64,000 nucleotides of DNA, from contig NC_011365.1 in assembly GCF_000021325.1 (NCBI RefSeq), forward strand, positions 992,001 through 1,056,000, read 5' to 3'. Position 1 is the first letter of the stretch. Every line of letters starts with the position of its first letter. The position numbers and the translations under genes were made by a program. This document shows positions 28,847 through 38,152 of the stretch, in pieces. The notes under the pieces were generated by a model. That model was not told where the DNA came from and made no database searches. It saw only the letters and a program-made list of their open reading frames with translations. The DNA comes from Gluconacetobacter diazotrophicus PA1 5 (GTDB lineage Bacteria; Pseudomonadota; Alphaproteobacteria; Acetobacterales; Acetobacteraceae).

Positions 28847-29611
28847 ATGTCCATTCGCGTCGGCGTCGCTGGCTGGTCGATCCCACCCGCGCTTGCCGGG
28901 CAGTTTCCATCGGTCGGCACACACCTTGAACGCTATGGCGCGCGCTTTTCTGCTGTCGAGATCAACAGCAGTTTCTACAGACCGCACCGGCGCACGACCT
29001 ATCAGCGCTGGGCGGCGAGCGTCCCGCCCGAGTTCCGCTTCTCCGTCAAACTGCCCAGGACGATCACGCATGAGCGCCGCCTGATCGATTGTCGGTCGCT
29101 CATCGAACGCTTTGCCGAGGAAACGGGTGGCTTGGGCGACAAGCGTGGTCCCATCCTGGTTCAGCTTCCTCCGAGTTTCGCCTATCCCGGCGATGCCGCC
29201 GAACAATTCATCAATGATCTGAAGGGTATGATCACTGGATCTGTCGTTCTGGAACCGAGACATGCCAGTTGGTTCCAGCCCGAGGTCGACCACATGTTAC
29301 GCAGGCAGCAGGTATCACGGGTCGCGGCGGACCCGGCCAAGCCATTGCGTGCGGCGCAACCCGGAGGCTGGGGCGGCCTCGCCTATTTTCGCCTGCACGG
29401 CTCCCCCCGCATCTACGAGTCACCTTATGGGAAAGACGCCATCGAAGCCCACGCGAAAGTCGTTGCTTCACTCGCCGAACGCGGCGCCGATATCTGGACG
29501 ATCTACGACAACACCACATTTGGCGCCGCCACGCAGAACGCGTTTCAGCTTGCAGACGCTCTCGTTAATACAAACTCGGAAATGGCTCGTTCAGTGACCG
29601 ATAGAAGCTGA
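28847..29611 (+). CDS. DUF72 (YecE-like) TIM-barrel protein
   Basis: This 254-residue protein matches the DUF72/YecE family: VGVAGWS at the start, YGARFSAVEINSSFYRPHR, FRFSVKLPRTITHE, LVQLPPSF and YFRLHGSP. The biochemical role is unknown. AGGAG precedes the ATG at 28847. It lies at the edge of the IS-scrambled region but appears whole. Confidence 0.87.
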   Translation: MSIRVGVAGWSIPPALAGQFPSVGTHLERYGARFSAVEINSSFYRPHRRTTYQRWAASVPPEFRFSVKLPRTITHERRLIDCRSLIERFAEETGGLGDKRGPILVQLPPSFAYPGDAAEQFINDLKGMITGSVVLEPRHASWFQPEVDHMLRRQQVSRVAADPAKPLRAAQPGGWGGLAYFRLHGSPRIYESPYGKDAIEAHAKVVASLAERGADIWTIYDNTTFGAATQNAFQLADALVNTNSEMARSVTDRS

Positions 29612-29978
29612 TGGTTCAACGGCAGGGAGCCGTCTGTTTCGTTGGCTCCCGTGACGTCATCGCAGACAGTATCCATCCACCGCCAGCAGTTCGGGATGGA
29701 ACGCGGGGCTGTCCACGCTTGAACTCCTCTCAGCCAAACCAGGAGCCGGCCATGTCCGTGGAACCGTCACCCTTTTCATGAACATCGGACGGCATTTCCG
29801 CGTGCTCAGCCGAGGATCAAAGCGATTCTCGACAGGGATAATGATTTTAATTCAGCTCATTAACAAATGGCACAGCCACATTCATCTCGATATCGAACGA
29901 AATGTCTTGCCTCCTGCGTACCAGTCTGCATAGTTGACTGGACAACCGGTCAGGTTGCAGACAGCTTGCGAAGGCCCC
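29612..29978. other. Intergenic region upstream of the nucleoside operon
   Basis: There is no supported gene. A GGGAGCC...GGCTCCC inverted repeat (29625-29631 and 29644-29650) could end the DUF72 transcript but lacks a T-run. The part near 29840-29890 is AT-rich and probably holds the GntR promoter. A nine-codon frame after AGGAGCCGGCC near 29752 is too short to call. Confidence 0.4.
29921..29941. promoter_or_regulatory. Putative operator of the GntR/UTRA regulator
   Basis: A perfect inverted repeat CCAGTC-N9-GACTGG lies 38 bp before the regulator ATG, followed at once by a second, overlapping TGAC...GTCA dyad. Autoregulation of the nucleoside operon from here is an inference from position and symmetry. 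Confidence 0.45.
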
Positions 29979-30809
29979 ATGGTTCCATCTCCGCTATATC
30001 AACAGATCGCCGAACGTCTCCGTCAGGAAATCGACGCGAGCAAGCCCGGCACAAAACTGGCGAGCGAACCGGCCTTGGCGAACGCCTGGGGCGTCAGCCG
30101 CTTTACCGTCTCCCGCGCGGTCGAGGCACTCGTTGACGAAGGGCTCGTCGTTCGGCGCCAGGGGGCAGGCACCTTCGTGGCGGATCGGCCTCTGCGTAGG
30201 ACCCCGGGCATGCTTTTAAGCTTTACCGAGGCCGTGAAAGCCGCGGGGCGGGTCGCGACGCACCGTCTATGCGCCTTCGAGAAATGGCCCGGGAACGGCG
30301 TGCCGCCCTTCGAAAGCGATGGCCCGGTCACGGTCATGGACCGCCTGCGCTACGTCGACGGCGTGCCTATTGCCCGCCACCATTCGGTGGTGCCCGAGGA
30401 ACTGGTGACCGCAACCGGTCTGACCAGACAGATCGCGGCGCGCGAGGATTTTTCGTTCTACAGGTTTCTGGCGACGCATGGTTACCCGGTAGCAAGCGCC
30501 TCCGAACGGCTGAGCGGTCGCCTGGCCACGCCCGACGAACAGGTGTTGCTCGGCCTGAACGATCCCGCCGTTCTGATCGTCGTGCATCGCCAGTCCTTCG
30601 ACGCTTCCGGCCGACTGCTCGATATGGTCGAGGCGGTCTATGACGCTCGCCATTATTATTACGAATCACGATTGATCAGGAATGCCACGGCGGATAGGGA
30701 GCCTGTCAATGACAAGACGGATGCGTCATCCACAGTTGACGGCGGTCCTGGTCTCGATTTCGGTCGCGGGCGCCTTGCCGGCCGCAAGCTGTCCGGCAAG
30801 AAGCGCTGA
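29979..30809 (+). CDS. GntR-family regulator with UTRA ligand domain (HutC subgroup)
   Basis: This 276-residue regulator has a winged HTH in residues 1-70 (SPLYQQIAERLRQEI, SEPALANAWGVSRFTVSRAV, RRQGAGTFVA) and a UTRA domain to about 235 (DGVPIARHHSVVPEEL, LIVVHRQSFDASGRLLDMVEAVYDARHY). I prefer ATG 29979, because it precedes the motif, over the TTG at 29934. Its last 40 residues have no family match and overlap the next gene by 101 bases, which is unusual. It probably senses the nucleoside or a breakdown product. Confidence 0.83.
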   Translation: MVPSPLYQQIAERLRQEIDASKPGTKLASEPALANAWGVSRFTVSRAVEALVDEGLVVRRQGAGTFVADRPLRRTPGMLLSFTEAVKAAGRVATHRLCAFEKWPGNGVPPFESDGPVTVMDRLRYVDGVPIARHHSVVPEELVTATGLTRQIAAREDFSFYRFLATHGYPVASASERLSGRLATPDEQVLLGLNDPAVLIVVHRQSFDASGRLLDMVEAVYDARHYYYESRLIRNATADREPVNDKTDASSTVDGGPGLDFGRGRLAGRKLSGKKR

Positions 30810-31767
30810 AGCCCCGCATGCCGTCCTGGTCGTCGGCCAGGGCGGCCTGGGCGACCAGTCCTATAACGATCTGGGTACCGCAGGCTTTCTGCAGGGTGTT
30901 CGTGACATCGGTGTCACGGGGCGCATCGTGGAAACCGCCTCGGTCGTATCCGAGGGCGCCGATATCCTGCGTCAGGCCGCGGCGGCGGGATTCGGACTGA
31001 TTGTCGACCTGGAATACGCCCACGGTGCGGTCATCGCCGAAGTCGCGCCGCAATTCGCGCGCTGCCGTTTCGTGACATTGAACCAGGTTGTGCATGGACC
31101 CAACATCACATCGATCCTGTTTCAGGAACAGGAGGGATCATACCTGGCCGGGGTCCTGGCGGCAGCATCCCTGCGCGACCGTGCGCTGCCGGGCCTGGAT
31201 CGCCATGCCGGCCTGGGCGTGATCGGCGGCGTACGGTCGGCGGGGATCGATAAGTTCATCGTCGGCTTCATCCAGGGCGCACGATCCATAGACCCGAAAA
31301 TCACGATTCACGTCGCTTATGCCAATTCTTTTGGAGATCCGGCCCTCGGCTTCGAAATGGCGCGTGCCATGTATCGCGGTGGCGTCGGTATCATCTATGC
31401 CGTCGCCGGCACGACAGGGATAGGCGCCATACGGGCGGCGCGGGACATGAACCGCTACGCCATCGGCGTCGACCAGGACGAGGACGGTCTTGCGCCGGGG
31501 CATGTCCTGACCAGCATGGTCAAACATACAGACCTGGCCGTACGAAATGTCGTGCGGTCATGGCATGACGGAACGCTGCCCGACGACGGCGTGATCCGCA
31601 TGGGCCTGGCCAGCGGAGGCATCGGCTTGAGCGACATGCGTTTCACGCGTGCAATCCTGCCTCCGGATGTCCTGTCCGACGTCGCACGGGCACGGAGCGA
31701 TATCCTGAACGATCATGTTCATGTCTGGGACGTAACCGCCCAGGGTTATCCGGATTTCTATCAATGA
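30709..31767 (+). CDS. BMP/PnrA-type periplasmic nucleoside-binding protein
   Basis: This 352-residue protein has a signal peptide (residues 1 to about 33, with hydrophobic LTAVLVSISVAGALPAA and a weak lipobox ending at Cys) and a Bmp-family fold: GQGGLGDQSYNDL at the N-lobe, QEQEGSYLAGVLA, GVIGGV...IDKFIVGFIQGA and IGVDQDEDG. The DQSYND and VDQDEDG signatures are those of purine nucleoside receptors (PnrA, YufN, BmpA). GGGAG lies eight bases before ATG 30709. It feeds the ABC transporter encoded next. Confidence 0.9.
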   Translation: MTRRMRHPQLTAVLVSISVAGALPAASCPARSAEAPHAVLVVGQGGLGDQSYNDLGTAGFLQGVRDIGVTGRIVETASVVSEGADILRQAAAAGFGLIVDLEYAHGAVIAEVAPQFARCRFVTLNQVVHGPNITSILFQEQEGSYLAGVLAAASLRDRALPGLDRHAGLGVIGGVRSAGIDKFIVGFIQGARSIDPKITIHVAYANSFGDPALGFEMARAMYRGGVGIIYAVAGTTGIGAIRAARDMNRYAIGVDQDEDGLAPGHVLTSMVKHTDLAVRNVVRSWHDGTLPDDGVIRMGLASGGIGLSDMRFTRAILPPDVLSDVARARSDILNDHVHVWDVTAQGYPDFYQ

Positions 31768-33236
31768 ACGCGTTGCCGCCCATTCGTATCGAGACGCGCG
31801 GCCTGACCCGTCTGTTCGGCACGTTCGTCGCCAACGACGACATTTCGATTCAGATCCATCGGGGGTCGATTCACGCCTTCCTGGGGGGCAATGGCGCGGG
31901 AAAGACGACCCTGATGCGCATGCTGCAGGGACTGTGCCAGCCCACCGGTGGCGACATCCTGATCGATGGCCAACGGGTTGTCCTGTCCTCACCGCAGGTT
32001 GCGTTCCGCCATGGAATCGGCATGGTCCACCAGGAGTTCAATCTTGTTTCCGGCCTGACGCTTCTGGAAAACCTCGTTCTCGGCGCGGAGCCGGTCGGCC
32101 GGTCCGGTGTGGTCGACTGGAAGGCAGCGCGTTGCGCGGCCGAGGAACTGGCACGCACGATTGGCGTCGCGGTCGACTGGGACGCGACCGTGTCGGCGAC
32201 ACCGCTTCATGTTCTGCAGGTTATCGAGATTCTCCGTATCCTGTATCGCGGCGCGGACATCCTGATTCTGGACGAACCCAGCGCGGTTCTGGCGCATGAA
32301 CAGGTCGCCTCGCTTCTGGGGATTCTGCGTCGCTTGCGCGATAACGGGCGCACGATCCTGTTCATCAGTCATCGTCTGAACGAAGTCCTCGATATTGCCG
32401 ACAGGATTACGGTTCTTCGGGAAGGGCGCCATCAGTCCACGATCGAGCGCATCAGCGCCGACCGTAACCTTCTGATGCGCGAAGTCACAGGAGAGGATAT
32501 CGTCTTTACAGCCCCCGCGGAGCAGGTCGCGGGCGAGGTGTGCCTGACGGCGCGCGGCGTATGCGTCACCGACGATAGCGGCGTCGTTCGTACCAGGGAT
32601 ATTTCCCTCGATATCCGGGCTGGCGAGATACTGGCGATAACCGGTGCGCCCGGCCGGGGGCAGATTGAGCTTCTCGAGGTTCTGGCCGGCCTGCGCCGCG
32701 CGGCGGCCGGCACGATATCCATCGACGGGCGGAACATCACCGCCTGCTCCGTGACGGCGCGCCGGCGTGCCGGCATCCGATATCTCAGCGCCGATCGCGC
32801 CACGGAAAGTCTGTGCCGGGATATGTCCATTCGCGACAACGCCATCGCGGGCCGCCATCGCGTCCGACCCTTCAGTCGGCTGCGGATTCTGGATCATGCC
32901 GCCATTCGCGCGCATACCGCGGCATTGCTGGACCGCTTTTCGGTCCGGCGGCCGGCCGACGACCTGCCGGTCGGCGTCCTGTCGGGCGGCAACCAGCAAC
33001 GCGTCGCCCTGGCGCGCGAACTGGACGGTGCGTCCCGCATCTTGCTGGTCGCGCAGCCGACCCGCGGCGTCGATCTGGCCGGAATTGCCTTCATTCACGG
33101 CGTATTGCGCGATTTCGTCGAATCCGGGGGCGCCGTCGTCATGGTTTCGGAGGACCGGGACGAAGTCGAGGCGCTGGCTTCGCGCGTTCTTCAACTGCGC
33201 GAGGACGGGCGGTTGCTGCCCGTGCATGCGGCATGA
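31764..33236 (+). CDS. Nucleoside ABC transporter ATP-binding protein (two ABC domains)
   Basis: This 490-residue protein has two ABC cassettes like YufO/RbsA. The first has Walker A GGNGAGKTTL (near residue 37) and ILDEPSAVL, but its signature is degenerate. The second has a degenerate Walker A (GAPGRGQIELL, no Lys) but a good signature LSGGNQQRVALARE. One working site of each kind per dimer half is typical of this family. It overlaps the receptor stop as ATGA. Confidence 0.92.
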   Translation: MNALPPIRIETRGLTRLFGTFVANDDISIQIHRGSIHAFLGGNGAGKTTLMRMLQGLCQPTGGDILIDGQRVVLSSPQVAFRHGIGMVHQEFNLVSGLTLLENLVLGAEPVGRSGVVDWKAARCAAEELARTIGVAVDWDATVSATPLHVLQVIEILRILYRGADILILDEPSAVLAHEQVASLLGILRRLRDNGRTILFISHRLNEVLDIADRITVLREGRHQSTIERISADRNLLMREVTGEDIVFTAPAEQVAGEVCLTARGVCVTDDSGVVRTRDISLDIRAGEILAITGAPGRGQIELLEVLAGLRRAAAGTISIDGRNITACSVTARRRAGIRYLSADRATESLCRDMSIRDNAIAGRHRVRPFSRLRILDHAAIRAHTAALLDRFSVRRPADDLPVGVLSGGNQQRVALARELDGASRILLVAQPTRGVDLAGIAFIHGVLRDFVESGGAVVMVSEDRDEVEALASRVLQLREDGRLLPVHAA

Positions 33237-34267
33237 ACGGAGCGCTTCGTCTCTACTGGCTGACATCGTCGCTGCTGGCGCTGATGTTCGCCACCGCGAT
33301 CATCACGCTCAGCGGCTTCAACCCGATGCATGTCCTGTCCGTGATCGTGCAGGCCGCATTCGGAAGCGCGGCCGCCCTGGCCGAAACCTGTTCGGCCGCG
33401 GCACCTTTGATCCTGACGGCGGTCGCGGCCGCGCTGTCCTTCCGCAGCGGCATCTTCAATGTCGGGATAGAAGGGTGTTTCGTGCTGGGTGGCCTGACGT
33501 CAGCGGTCACGGCGACGTATCTGCCAATCCTGCCGTCCCCTTTCCTTGTCACGATGACGCTGCTGGCGGGCATGGGTGCCGGGGCGGCCTGGATGGTTCT
33601 TCCGGCGGTCCTGTATGCCTGCCTCGGCGTGGATGAGATCGTCACCACTCTGATGCTCAATTTCGTGGCGCAGGCGGTGGCCGACGGCCTCGTGCAACAA
33701 TTCTTCCTTGCCCCGGGTTCGGCGAATTCCGCAACGGCCATGGTTCCCGTGGCATCGCGTGTTCCCCATCTGCTGGCATCCGGTACCCTGGACGGCAGCT
33801 TTTTCGTTGGTCTCCTCGTCATCGTCTCGTACGGACTCTGGGCGCGCTACACGGTATCGGGGTTCGAGACGCGGATCATGGGACGCAATCGGCGTTTCGC
33901 TGCTGCCGTCGGCCTGCCGCGCACCCGTCTCCTGATCGGGACCATGGTCGTCTCGGGCGCCGTCGGCGGCCTGGGAGGCGGGCTGCACGTCCTGGGCAAT
34001 CTGCATCGTTTCGTCGCGGGTTTCTCCTCCAATTACGGCTTCATGGGGCTGGCCGTGGCGATTCTGGGCGCGAATCATGCCTTCCCTATGGCCGTGGCGG
34101 CCATGGCACTGGGGGCGCTGAACGTGGCGGGCATCGGGGTCCAGCTTCTGGCCGGCCTGCCCGAAGAGGTCGTGGACCTGATCGTCGGAAGCGTCATCAT
34201 TTTCTCGTCCGCGCGCCTGACGTTCGGACGTCCCGACATGTCGTCCCTGGCAAGGGGGGCGGAATGA
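33233..34267 (+). CDS. Nucleoside ABC transporter permease 1
   Basis: This 344-residue inner-membrane permease of the BPD_transp_2 family has about eight to nine hydrophobic helices. The conserved FRSGIFNVGIEG and the GVDEIVTTLMLNFVA loop are those of YufP-type nucleoside permeases. It starts with ATG 33233 overlapping the ATPase stop. It pairs with the next permease to form the channel. Confidence 0.91.
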   Translation: MNGALRLYWLTSSLLALMFATAIITLSGFNPMHVLSVIVQAAFGSAAALAETCSAAAPLILTAVAAALSFRSGIFNVGIEGCFVLGGLTSAVTATYLPILPSPFLVTMTLLAGMGAGAAWMVLPAVLYACLGVDEIVTTLMLNFVAQAVADGLVQQFFLAPGSANSATAMVPVASRVPHLLASGTLDGSFFVGLLVIVSYGLWARYTVSGFETRIMGRNRRFAAAVGLPRTRLLIGTMVVSGAVGGLGGGLHVLGNLHRFVAGFSSNYGFMGLAVAILGANHAFPMAVAAMALGALNVAGIGVQLLAGLPEEVVDLIVGSVIIFSSARLTFGRPDMSSLARGAE

Positions 34268-35151
34268 GCCTGACGTTCCTTCATGACGCGCTTGCCGCGA
34301 CGACGCCGATCCTCCTTGCCGCCCTTGGCGGAGCGATCAACCGCCAGGGCGGCACGGTGAACGTCGGACTGGACTCGTTCATCCTGGCCGGCGCCCTTGC
34401 CGGAGAAGTCGCGTCGGCGGTGACGGGTTCATCCTTGGGCGGGGTGGCAGGTGCCGCGATCGCCGGCGGGGGGACCGCAGCCCTGATGGCGGCTGTCATC
34501 CGCTTTGCCCGCACAGACCAGATCGTGACGGGCCTGGGCTTCGACATGAGCGCGCAGGCCGTATGCCGCCTGGTCGTCAAGCTCGCCTTCGGCGTTACGG
34601 GACTGCTGTCCCTTCCTGCGGCGCGACGCCTTCCAGTCGTTGCGATACCGGAACTTGGAACGCTCGATGCGCTGACGCTGCTGTCCTGGAGCCTTGTCCC
34701 GGCCTGCGCCTGGTTTCTCCGTCATCATCGGCTGGGACTTCGTCTGCGCGCGGCGGGCGAGTCACCGGGTGCGGCGACAGCCCTGGGTTTCGACCCAAAA
34801 CGTCTGCAGGCCGCCGCCACGATCGCAGCGGGCGTGTTGGCCGGCCTGGCCGGAGCGGACCTTTCTCTTGGGATCGTCGGCGCGTTCAGCACGAATATTT
34901 CAAACGGACGCGGCTTCATGGCGCTGGCGGCTTTCTATATCGGCCGGGCGCGTCCCTTCTCCACGGCGGCGGCGTGCCTGATGCTGGGCCTGCTGACCGA
35001 GGCCGCCATCCATGCACAGGCCGACGGATTGCCGACAGCGCTGGCGCAGGCCGCGCCCTATCTGGCCGTGATCTGCGTGCTGGGCGCCCAGGCCGTCGCC
35101 AACCGTCATCAGCCCAACCTCCAGCGCATGCTGAAAGGACTGAAAACATGA
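34264..35151 (+). CDS. Nucleoside ABC transporter permease 2
   Basis: This 295-residue BPD_transp_2 permease resembles YufQ. It has the matching signature INRQGGTVNVGLDSFILAGA and multiple hydrophobic helices, with a cytoplasmic RLRAAGESPGAATALGF coupling loop. It overlaps its partner by four bases and the next gene by four, so the transporter and enzymes are translationally linked. Confidence 0.91.
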   Translation: MSLTFLHDALAATTPILLAALGGAINRQGGTVNVGLDSFILAGALAGEVASAVTGSSLGGVAGAAIAGGGTAALMAAVIRFARTDQIVTGLGFDMSAQAVCRLVVKLAFGVTGLLSLPAARRLPVVAIPELGTLDALTLLSWSLVPACAWFLRHHRLGLRLRAAGESPGAATALGFDPKRLQAAATIAAGVLAGLAGADLSLGIVGAFSTNISNGRGFMALAAFYIGRARPFSTAAACLMLGLLTEAAIHAQADGLPTALAQAAPYLAVICVLGAQAVANRHQPNLQRMLKGLKT

Positions 35152-35711
35152 CTTCGCGACGCAAGATCGCGCTGCTTCTGGTCGACGTGATCAACTCGTT
35201 TTTCGATCCGGGTGAACCCAATTACTATCCGGGCGCCGAAGACGTCCTGCCTGTCATTGCGACCATGCTGCGCGCGGCGCGGCAGCATGGGCATCTCGTC
35301 ATCCATGCCGCCGAACGGCACCGGACGTTCCACGATGATTTCGAGTGGAAGAAACTGCCGATTCACCATCTGGAAGGCGACCCGAGCACCGATTTCGTCA
35401 CCGGGTTCGAGCCTGCCGGACCGGCCGAGGCCGTCATCTACAAGCGTCGGTACAGCGCCTTCTTCGCCACGGATCTGGCCCTGTTCCTGCATGAGCAGAA
35501 TGTAACCCATCTCATCATCGTCGGCGTCAAGACGAATTGCTGCATCCGCGCCACCGTGCAGGATGCCTTCGCCCATGGCTTCACCCCCATCGTTCCGCGT
35601 GAGGCGACCAGTTCCAATCGCCCCCACCTGGCCGAAGCATCGCTGGAAGACATCGCGCGGTATTTCGGCGAGGTCGTGTCGGCAACCGAAGCCGAGAAGA
35701 TGCTGGGATGA
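35148..35711 (+). CDS. Isochorismatase-family cysteine hydrolase
   Basis: This 187-residue protein has the family catalytic triad: D13 (LLVDVINSFFD), K99 (YKRRYSAF) and C132 (VGVKTNCCIRAT), with a cis-peptide-type GVKTN loop. Relatives hydrolyse amides such as ureidoacrylate, N-carbamoylsarcosine or nicotinamide. The DxH...H metal site of nicotinamidases is not obvious, so a carbamoyl or ureido compound is more likely. Sitting in a nucleoside operon, it may act on a product of base breakdown. Substrate unknown. Confidence 0.85.
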   Translation: MTSRRKIALLLVDVINSFFDPGEPNYYPGAEDVLPVIATMLRAARQHGHLVIHAAERHRTFHDDFEWKKLPIHHLEGDPSTDFVTGFEPAGPAEAVIYKRRYSAFFATDLALFLHEQNVTHLIIVGVKTNCCIRATVQDAFAHGFTPIVPREATSSNRPHLAEASLEDIARYFGEVVSATEAEKMLG

Positions 35712-36586
35712 GCCGCGTCGCCGTCCTCGGCTATGCTAGCATGGATTATGTCATCGTGCTGGGTGGCGCGATCACGCCTGGCCGTACCAGCCTGATCCGC
35801 GCGCGTCCGACCGACGGATGGCCGCGTGTCGGCGGGGCCCCGGCCTTCGTATCCCGCGCGATGAACCGGGGTGGCATCGCCCACCCCGCGATCATCAGCC
35901 AGGTCGGTGACGACGCGCTGGGATCAGCCTATCGCACCGCCCTGCAGGCCGACGGCGCAGACGTGCGCTGTCTCGATGTCGTTGCCGGAGCCCGGACGCC
36001 GGTTACCGCGATGATCTATGACGCGACCGGCGAATGTGCCTGCCTTTACGAGCCGCTGCGCAATCCCGACGGCACGGAGCCGGCACACCTGTCCGGGCGA
36101 CAGATCGCGCTGCTGGAACAGGCGGAGTGCGTGTGCCTGAGCGTTGCCCCTGCCGGGATGATCCGCCAGGCGCTGCGCCATGCCAGACCGGACGCGATGC
36201 TGGCCTGGATCGCGAAGAACGATGCCGATGCCTTTCCCTGCGACCTGGCGGCGGAAATCGCAGGCCGCGCCGACATCATTTTCAGCAGCCTGGCCGAAGC
36301 CGACATGGTGGCGAAGGCCGGACGCGATGCCCCCGCCCGACCGGGACAGATCCTGATCGAGACCCGGGGGCGAGACGGTGCCTGCATCCGCAGTAACGGC
36401 GTGAGCAGGCACCGGATGACGAATCCCGTGACGGTTATCGACCCGTCAGGGGCCGGCGACACGCTGGCAGGCAGCATGCTGGCCGCCCTGATACGCGACA
36501 ACGCCGATCCGGATACTGCGCTGGGCGCCGGCATGGAGGCCGCGCGAGCCATGCTGTCCGAACGGCAAAACGACAAGAGAGCCTAA
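35708..36586 (+). CDS. Ribokinase/PfkB-family carbohydrate kinase
   Basis: This 292-residue kinase has the PfkB fold. The N-terminal glycine pair is in a VGGAPAF stretch, and the C-terminal anion hole and catalytic base D251 sit in DPSGAGDTLAG. The second PfkB signature is intact. Possible substrates are ribose, a nucleoside or a sugar-phosphate released by the phosphorylase encoded next. It overlaps the hydrolase gene by ATGA. Confidence 0.87.
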   Translation: MSRVAVLGYASMDYVIVLGGAITPGRTSLIRARPTDGWPRVGGAPAFVSRAMNRGGIAHPAIISQVGDDALGSAYRTALQADGADVRCLDVVAGARTPVTAMIYDATGECACLYEPLRNPDGTEPAHLSGRQIALLEQAECVCLSVAPAGMIRQALRHARPDAMLAWIAKNDADAFPCDLAAEIAGRADIIFSSLAEADMVAKAGRDAPARPGQILIETRGRDGACIRSNGVSRHRMTNPVTVIDPSGAGDTLAGSMLAALIRDNADPDTALGAGMEAARAMLSERQNDKRA

Positions 36587-36591
36587 GGAAC

Positions 36592-37374
36592 ATGTCAGAA
36601 CGCGAAGATATAAAAACGGCCTGGTATATCGGCGCGACGTCCGCGGACGTCGGCAAGGTGGCGATCCTGGTCGGAGATCCGGCCCGCGTCGATAGAATCG
36701 CCCTTCTACTGGACGATGTGCATCGCGTGCCGATCAGCAGGGGATTGCAGACCATCACCGGCACCCACGCCGGCCGGCGGGTCACGGTAACCGCCTTCGG
36801 AATGGGGGCGCCGATCGCCGTGGTGGTCATGGAGGAACTGCGCGCTCTGGGGGTCGGGCTTTTTCTGCGCATCGGCACCGCGATGGCGGCCGGACCGGTT
36901 TCCCTGGGTGATTTCGTGGTTGCGGAAGGTGCCCTGCGCCGCGAAGGAACTTCGGCCAGCTATGCCCCGGCGGGGTATCCGGCATTGGCCGACCGTTCCC
37001 TGAACGAGGTGATTCTCGATCGCCTGAAGTCCGGAAAACACCCCTATTATTCAGGGGTCTTCGCAAGCTATGACGGTTTCTACTCGGAGATGTTCACCCT
37101 GCCCGGCGCGCGCCAGCGGGTCCGTCCGGAACTGCTGGCCGATATCGGGAACTACGGCCTGATCGCAGCCGACATGGAGACGTCCGCCCTTCTGGTCGCG
37201 GGACGCATGCTGGATGCGCGTGTTTCGAGCCTGTGCATGGCCACTGTTGACCCCGTAACCCAAGCCAAGCTGGACGCAGCCGCCACGACCGCCACCGAAC
37301 ACGAACTGTTCCAGATCGCGCTCGACAGTGTTTCGAACGCCTCCTTTCACGAGGAAGAGGAGACAGACTCATGA
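36592..37374 (+). CDS. Nucleoside phosphorylase (PNP/UDP family 1)
   Basis: This 260-residue hexameric-type phosphorylase has GDPARVDRI (phosphate site), AFGMGAPIAVVVMEEL and RIGTAMAAG. The substrate region with ADMETSALLVAGRM carries the M-E pair that binds ribose. It would split a nucleoside into base and (deoxy)ribose-1-phosphate. Uridine and purine nucleosides are both possible; the DMETSAL motif is closer to uridine-type enzymes. Confidence 0.88.
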   Translation: MSEREDIKTAWYIGATSADVGKVAILVGDPARVDRIALLLDDVHRVPISRGLQTITGTHAGRRVTVTAFGMGAPIAVVVMEELRALGVGLFLRIGTAMAAGPVSLGDFVVAEGALRREGTSASYAPAGYPALADRSLNEVILDRLKSGKHPYYSGVFASYDGFYSEMFTLPGARQRVRPELLADIGNYGLIAADMETSALLVAGRMLDARVSSLCMATVDPVTQAKLDAAATTATEHELFQIALDSVSNASFHEEEETDS

Positions 37375-38138
37375 CCGATATCATCAACGAATATTTCGAT
37401 GTTCTTGCCTCGCGTCTCGAATTCGTCAAGACGACGCAGCACGATGCCATTCGGCGCGCGGCGCGGCTCTGTGCCGACAGCATCGCGGACGACAAGCTGG
37501 TCTTCACCTTCGGAACCGGCCATGGGGCGCTCCCCGCGATCGAGACGTTTCCACGGACAGGGACAATCGCCGGATTCCGGCCGATCGTCGAAAGCAGCAT
37601 GATCTCGTTCCATCGCGTGCTGGGCGACCAGGGGGCGCGGCAATACCGTTTCATTCACGCGGTCGAAGGCTATGGCAAGGCGATCCTGTCATCGCATCAA
37701 CTGCTTCCGGGTGACACGCTCATCCTGTTCTCGCACTCCGGTATCAACGCCGTGATCCTTGACATGGCGCTTGAGGCGCAGGCGCAGGGTATGGCGGTTA
37801 TCGCCGTTACCTCGCTCCCGCACTCCTCGACCACGCAATCGCGCCACTCGTCGGGAAAGCGGCTGTTCGAGGTCGCGGATGTGGTGATCGATACGGGGGT
37901 GCCCAAGGCCGACGCAAGCCTGCGCATCGCCGGACTGGATGCGCCGGTGGGTGCCAGTTCGACCAGCCTGACGATTGCCGTCGCGCATGCCATCGTCTCG
38001 GCTACCGCCGAGGAACTGGTCAAGCGTGGCATTCAGCCGTTCGTGATGGTCAATCCGAACACGGAACACAAGGCGAGCGCCACGCAGCAGAATGACCGGA
38101 ACTACGCCGAACTGTGGCGTCGCCTGCGCGGACGCTGA
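37371..38138 (+). CDS. SIS-domain sugar-phosphate-binding protein
   Basis: This 255-residue single SIS domain has FTFGTGHGALPA and ILFSHSGINAV, the phosphosugar-binding SxS-type loop, and a helical tail. It resembles the SIS proteins annotated as phosphoheptose-isomerase-like. A role as isomerase for a phosphorylated sugar after the phosphorylase is plausible but not proven. It overlaps the phosphorylase by four bases. Confidence 0.82.
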   Translation: MTDIINEYFDVLASRLEFVKTTQHDAIRRAARLCADSIADDKLVFTFGTGHGALPAIETFPRTGTIAGFRPIVESSMISFHRVLGDQGARQYRFIHAVEGYGKAILSSHQLLPGDTLILFSHSGINAVILDMALEAQAQGMAVIAVTSLPHSSTTQSRHSSGKRLFEVADVVIDTGVPKADASLRIAGLDAPVGASSTSLTIAVAHAIVSATAEELVKRGIQPFVMVNPNTEHKASATQQNDRNYAELWRRLRGR

Positions 38139-38152
38139 GAAAGGGTCGAGAC

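Noticed and set aside
29752-29781. Nine-codon reading frame after AGGAGCCGGCC
   Set aside because: Too short, no conservation visible and no adjacent partner; could be chance.
35148-35711. Nicotinamidase
   Set aside because: Catalytic Asp, Lys and Cys fit the wider family, but the zinc-site DxH...H pattern of nicotinamidases is not evident.
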